From: Quercus robur
Lineage: Eukaryota; Streptophyta; Magnoliopsida; Fagales; Fagaceae
NCBI RefSeq assembly: GCF_932294415.1
Contig: NC_065537.1
Coordinates: 65,548,290-65,612,289 of the forward strand
Reading direction: 5' to 3'
Length of the DNA: 64,000 bases
The notes beneath the pieces were generated by a model. It worked only from the letters and a program-made list of their open reading frames with translations, was not told the DNA's origin and ran no database searches. The translations under genes were made by a program, and so were the position numbers. Shown piece after piece: positions 59,768 through 64,000 of this stretch. How positions within the stretch are numbered: the stretch's first letter is position 1; every line of letters begins with the position of its first letter.

Positions 59768-60084
59768 GGGTTCTGTTTGGATTGAGTTTATTTTTGTTGA
59801 AATTGAAAACTGAAACTGAAAACACTGTAGTAAAATAATTTTTAAATGTGTGAATAGTACCGTGTGATCCATTTTTAATGAAAAAGTTACTGAAAAGTGG
59901 AATTTGTGGGTTCGTAAACAGTGCACGGATGTAGAGTTCACCGTGAAAAAGTCAACATTTTGTGGCTACTGTTTATGAACAGTATATAAACAGTAGCCGC
60001 ATTACTCCCTAAACACGTGAAAAAAAAAAAAGGAAAACGCAGACTAAAACGCAAACGTCATTTTCAGTCCAATCCAAACCGCAC
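59768..60084. mobile_element. MITE, 317 bp, in B2
   Basis: TIRs GGGTTCTGTTTGGATTG and, reversed, GTGCGGTTTGGATTGGAC. A 3-bp target duplication CTA lies at 59765-59767 and 60085-60087. B1 has the empty site GACTAAAACTTTGAG near 14919. The 3-bp duplication suggests a Tourist (PIF/Harbinger-type) MITE. The interior is shared with 53510-53763. Confidence 0.75.
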
Positions 60085-60087
60085 CTA

Positions 60088-60617
60088 AAACTTTGAGATA
60101 GTGATCATTACAACCTTAAAATTTGTATTTTAGTTCAATTTACTCCCTAAATTTTGCATACATGCCAAATTGATGCATACATTAGTCTACAGATAAAGTA
60201 ACTAAAAACTTCAAAACTAAGAATATATATCTAAAATAATATTTCTCATTCTAAAGAAGAAATTTATCTCAATTTGCAAAACTAGATCGATCTTGGATAC
60301 CCATATTGAGAGAAATACATACCTACAAATTTACAAACATGTACTCCACCAGATACCCAAGACGTAACACCAATCCAAGTGAACGGAATAGCCATCTATG
60401 TTACTTTGGTTTTACATATCAATGTCTTAAAACTCAATTGAAATAAAAGAAATGCGCAAAAAGTTAAAATCAATATGTCTCAAGCTTCCCATAAATAAAT
60501 AAATAAAAGTCTTATACTTAAACATGAGGAATTCATGTGATTTAGTTAGTTCAACTAGTAAAGTTTCTGATAATTAAATAAGAAATATGTGATTCAATTT
60601 CCGCTATAAATTGACAG

Positions 60618-60648
<31 letters not shown>

Positions 60649-61609
60649 CTACATTTTAATGATGCGTTCTTCAGCCAATTGGGCCGGAGTACAAGGCCAT
60701 CAATCTTGAACATTGTTGTGTCTCTCTCTCATCCTCGGCTAAACTGCATTTCCTCCATTCTTCTTCACAGCGCACAAATTTAAGGCTCTCCCAAACCAAG
60801 TCCAAATTACTCAACAATAAGCCCAAGCCTACACCAGACACTAGCCCAAACCTAAAAAGGAAATCCAACAGTAAAAGCTCAGACCTGGGCCTATTTGGTA
60901 ACACTTTCAAAAACAGTATTCAATTTTCTGTTTCTTCCTCAATTGAGCTCTGAGCTATTTTGTTGCAATTTTGGGCTCGTAGCTGTAACGCCCAGTGAGC
61001 CAGAGATTGTTCTGCTAAGGCTTATAAATTAAAAACTCAGTCCATGATTTATGTTAATTTTAATATATATTGTAACTTTGCAAATTGCAAGTAAGAGGGT
61101 TAAAGAATGTGGTGATTGAATTGCTATTTAAATTGTGATCTTTATTGGTTTTTGAAATTGGGATAGAATATTATATTTAAAGACCCATCGCCTATTGTAT
61201 TTATCATAGAAATTATAAATTCATATGAAAACGTTTTTAAAAAATTTAACTTTGTAGTTATAATACTAATTAGATAATAGATAATATGATATTTGAGATT
61301 TGAGAATTAGTTGTACTAGTGTGTAATCCATATGCACATGTATAATTAAAAATAATCACAATTGAGCAAGATTTAGGTACAATACTTATGTGTTGTTCTT
61401 TAAGTTCCTTTCGTAAAATTCTGCCATGTGACTTTTTTCTTATGGATGGAAGTGTATTTTTTAAGTTAAGTAGCCACATGACATAATTTTAAGAGGGGAA
61501 TCTAAAGAACAGCACCTAAGGTACTGTACATAAATTTTGTCCATCACAATTATATAGTTTAAATTATACATTATTTTAGAAGAGGTTTAACTTATACATG
61601 GTATTAGCT

Positions 61610-61660
<51 letters not shown>

Positions 61661-61990
61661 GATTTAGAATTTAAATGGATTTAGACTCTTCGGTTATCCA
61701 GTAATTCACTTGTCATAAAAACAAAAACAAAAAAAATAGATGGACACATGACACAAAATTGAACTTTGATTGAAATTTAATTTAGAATCTAATTGGATTC
61801 GAACTTTTCGATTTTTACAGTTAATAGTTTAAAAATTAAGGTCATTTAACCATTATCCCCCAAAGTTAACATCCCTTTAGACCTAACAAAAACAACAACT
61901 CACAAAAGAATAAGCCAAGCCTAATGCACCATTCCTTGACTTGGGTCTATGGTATGTGAATTATAATTTTGAGTGACTACTTACTATTGT
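60088..61990. other. Block B2, second part
   Basis: Collinear with B1 14930-16860, non-coding. It holds a CA/GC/AT compound microsatellite at 61612-61659, single-copy where B1 has the 53-bp duplication. The ORF at 60671-60910 repeats 15498-15731. Confidence 0.6.
60530..60650 (+). repeat. tRNA-derived SINE with poly-A tail (B2)
   Basis: Paralogue of 15366-15475: TTTAGTTAGTTCAACTAGT, GATTCAATTTCCGC, and a poly-A of about 26 at 60622-60647. Confidence 0.55.
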
Positions 61991-62016
61991 AATTTACTAA
62001 AGTACTAAAAACCTTA

Positions 62017-62155
62017 GGGCCTATTTGGTTGGTTAGTTCTAACAACATTTTCACATTTTAAACAACCTTACATATATTTCAACACACTTTTTCACCCACA
62101 CGTATATCAAAAACACTCAAACAACATTACTCAAACTAACTTACCAAACAGGCCC
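62017..62155. mobile_element. Tourist-type MITE, 139 bp
   Basis: Ends GGGCCTATTTGGTTGG and CCAAACAGGCCC, with TTA target duplications at 62014-62016 and 62156-62158. The empty site AAAACCTTAGTAAC is in B1 at about 16870. No coding capacity. Confidence 0.85.
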
Positions 62156-62841
62156 TTAGTAACTTTTAAATTTGAATTTTTTAGGGGTTAAAAGTGGTAA
62201 ATGGGAATGAATGATATAAATTAAGTCCACACATTGTGTGGATGTAAGTCTAGTATATTATAAAAGTTGGATTTCACAATTGGTGGATGCACACAATGGT
62301 GACAAATGACGCAATGACAATGCAAAAAATAATGACACATCATATTTTGTAATTTCCTTCGTCTATTAGGGATGATATTGAATAAAAACAATGTTACATG
62401 ACAAACAATTATTAGTACATGTCAATCTTTTTGTAATGTCAACAATAAATAAAGTTTTTAAAAAGTCCTTAAATGCACACTATAAATTCCACCATTATAA
62501 TAAACTAGTGTGTAAACTCATACATATACATGATTACAGTACAATTAAAAATAATTACAATTATATAGTTCAAATTATATATATTGTTTTATAGAAAATG
62601 TTGAAATTATACAATATTTTGATATCCAACTCTTTTAATACTCCACAATATTTTCTTTGGATAACCTAGAAGGCATCTTTTCATTTTAAGAGTAACCTAA
62701 ATGACACGTTTAAAATGTGCTAAGTATGTGTAATAAAGTATCAAAATAAATTACAAATGCTAATATAGTACACAACTTATAAAGGATTTTTTTTTTCTCC
62801 AAAAAAAAAAAAAAAACTTATAAAGAATATCTTCATTGATA

Positions 62842-63285
62842 TTGTAGGAATAAGGGCCCAAAATTATATATTGGGCCTTGGGCCTTAGCCGAGGATGTTG
62901 GTTGGTTCGAGGACGAATAAACAGTAATGAGGGTGTTAAGCTTAGAGTCCCATGAGTATGTGGCAAATGGAAGGATTGGGGGAGGTTGTCCGAGGAGGAG
63001 TAACTAATTGGATCAGCGAAGCACAAACCAAATGTATATCCTACTGTTCAAAGTAACATTCTAGAAAGTTTCACTGATAGGAACGTGCATTATGAACGTA
63101 TAAGAGGGATGGGAGCCCGAAAATACCTAAGGAAAGGCTACTGCCACCGCATTAAATGCTCTGCAGCTAACTTTCTGGCTGCATTAATGTGGAGAAGACC
63201 CTTGAACAGTGCTTCCTTGGCTATCCCAACTCACAGAGGGCCTGATGGGGTGTCCAATGGGACAATCACTCAAGTAATGGCTTAG
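62842..63285 (+). mobile_element. LTR-like fragment
   Basis: About 445 bp with no B1 counterpart. It starts TGTAGGAATAAGGGCCC with GGGCC/GGCCT words typical of LTR ends, and ends near CAAGTAATGGCTTAG. It replaces about 75 bp of B1 (18004-18075), so an insertion with deletion or a recombined solo LTR is likely. No target duplication found. Family unknown. Confidence 0.35.
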
Positions 63286-64000
63286 AGCTCTTCTATCCAA
63301 ATGCCTAAACTCGTAGATGAAACACTCATTAGCAGGGCATGAGCTAAATAGTTTCTCTCTCTTTCAACATGATTAAAATTAAACCAAAGTAAAGAACTTA
63401 ATAGGACCTATGCCTCTTTAATAATATGTCCATGTAAAGCAAAACGAGGTTTGTTGTCTCTCAAGGCTGAGATGACCAACATTGAGTCCCCTTTCAAATT
63501 CAAGCTTGTGAATATTAAGATCCTTGGCAAATTGAACTGTAGCAAAAGCTTCAATGGCTTCAACAGAGTGAGGGAGAGGAATGTTTTTGGCTCATTGCTG
63601 CAGTATTAAGACCATTGGATACTTGCCATAGATATATCAGAAAACACAACCCCATCAAAATTGGCTTTGTATTCTACTTGGGTCAGGGGAGACCATTTTA
63701 CAGGTTGAGAAGGAGTCCTTCTTGAAGCCAGTTGTTTCTGGGCCTCTAGAAAATCTTGAAGATACTATTTTGCCTTAAGTCCCAGCTCCCATATTTCCCA
63801 AGTTGGTTGGTTCTTCCGAAGCTTGTTTCACCATTTCTATAAGCTCCAAGCATCGTAAAAAGAGCAGCGGTATATTTGGAGGATTTGGTGAGGATATAAG
63901 TCCTCCATCAAATCGACACCAGACTTGTAGTTGCACTCCAAAAACTTCTTAAACAACGGTTTAGACTTCCATACCACATTGGCATCATCTTAGCTCCACA
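63286..64000 (-). pseudogene. LINE ORF2 C-terminal part, decayed copy 3 (runs off the window)
   Basis: Same family as 18030 and 58235 but longer. The minus strand shows PTWEIWELGLKAK, then SQPVKWSPLTQVEYKANFDG, the start of an RVT_3/RNase H domain, then decayed remainder toward 63286. Internal stops are present. It continues beyond the window. Confidence 0.6.

Overview
The window is plant nuclear DNA. It is AT-rich, has intron-containing host genes with GT-AG junctions, and is dense in plant transposons. A woody eudicot, possibly Fagaceae (oak or chestnut type), fits the repeat families I recognise by eye, but that assignment is inference. The backbone is a tandem array of three LRK10L-type receptor-like kinase genes, all on the + strand. 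Each has a secreted GUB_WAK galacturonan-binding-type ectodomain, a transmembrane segment and a non-RD kinase. Gene 1 (2741-5784) and gene 3 (42286-45771) look intact. Gene 2 (20676-32871) keeps its exon layout but has a nonsense codon in the kinase, a DFG-to-DFR change and an intron 3 swollen to about 8.75 kb by nested retroelements.

Layout. 1-2740: 5' flank of gene 1. 2741-5784: gene 1. 5785-7617: its tail, with a SINE, a decayed tRNA-Lys and a promoter copy that has no gene behind it. 7618-13484: a nearly full-length L1-type LINE on the minus strand with a clear target-site duplication. 13485-18470: intergenic block B1. 18580-32871: gene 2. 32880-36530: its tail, which runs directly into the promoter of gene 3 and carries a MITE and two solo LTRs. 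36860-41710: a PIF/Harbinger DNA transposon with both of its genes. 42286-45771: gene 3. 45772-52600: its tail, with a Mutator-like TIR element, a tRNA-Lys remnant and a 4.1-kb compound fold-back element that contains a solo LTR. 52600-53345: a second gene-less promoter copy. 53346-64000: a LINE fragment and block B2, the paralogue of B1. B2 has an extra 3.8 kb holding a PPR-DYW pseudogene, the last three exons of a CHY1-like peroxisomal hydrolase and a LINE tail.

How it fits together. The repeating unit (promoter, kinase gene, SINE/tRNA tail, then either the next promoter or block B) shows that the region grew by segmental duplication. Many insertions can be ordered because the paralogous block supplies the empty site. 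The genes are probably cell-surface receptors of the LRK10L family, which is linked in other plants to defence and abiotic signalling. Nothing in the sequence identifies a ligand. The least ordinary objects are the compound fold-back element (48197-52291), the gag-only Copia-type element inside a solo LTR inside a kinase intron (23542-31500), the two-gene Harbinger element and the degrading middle kinase gene. I found no clearly new biochemical system.
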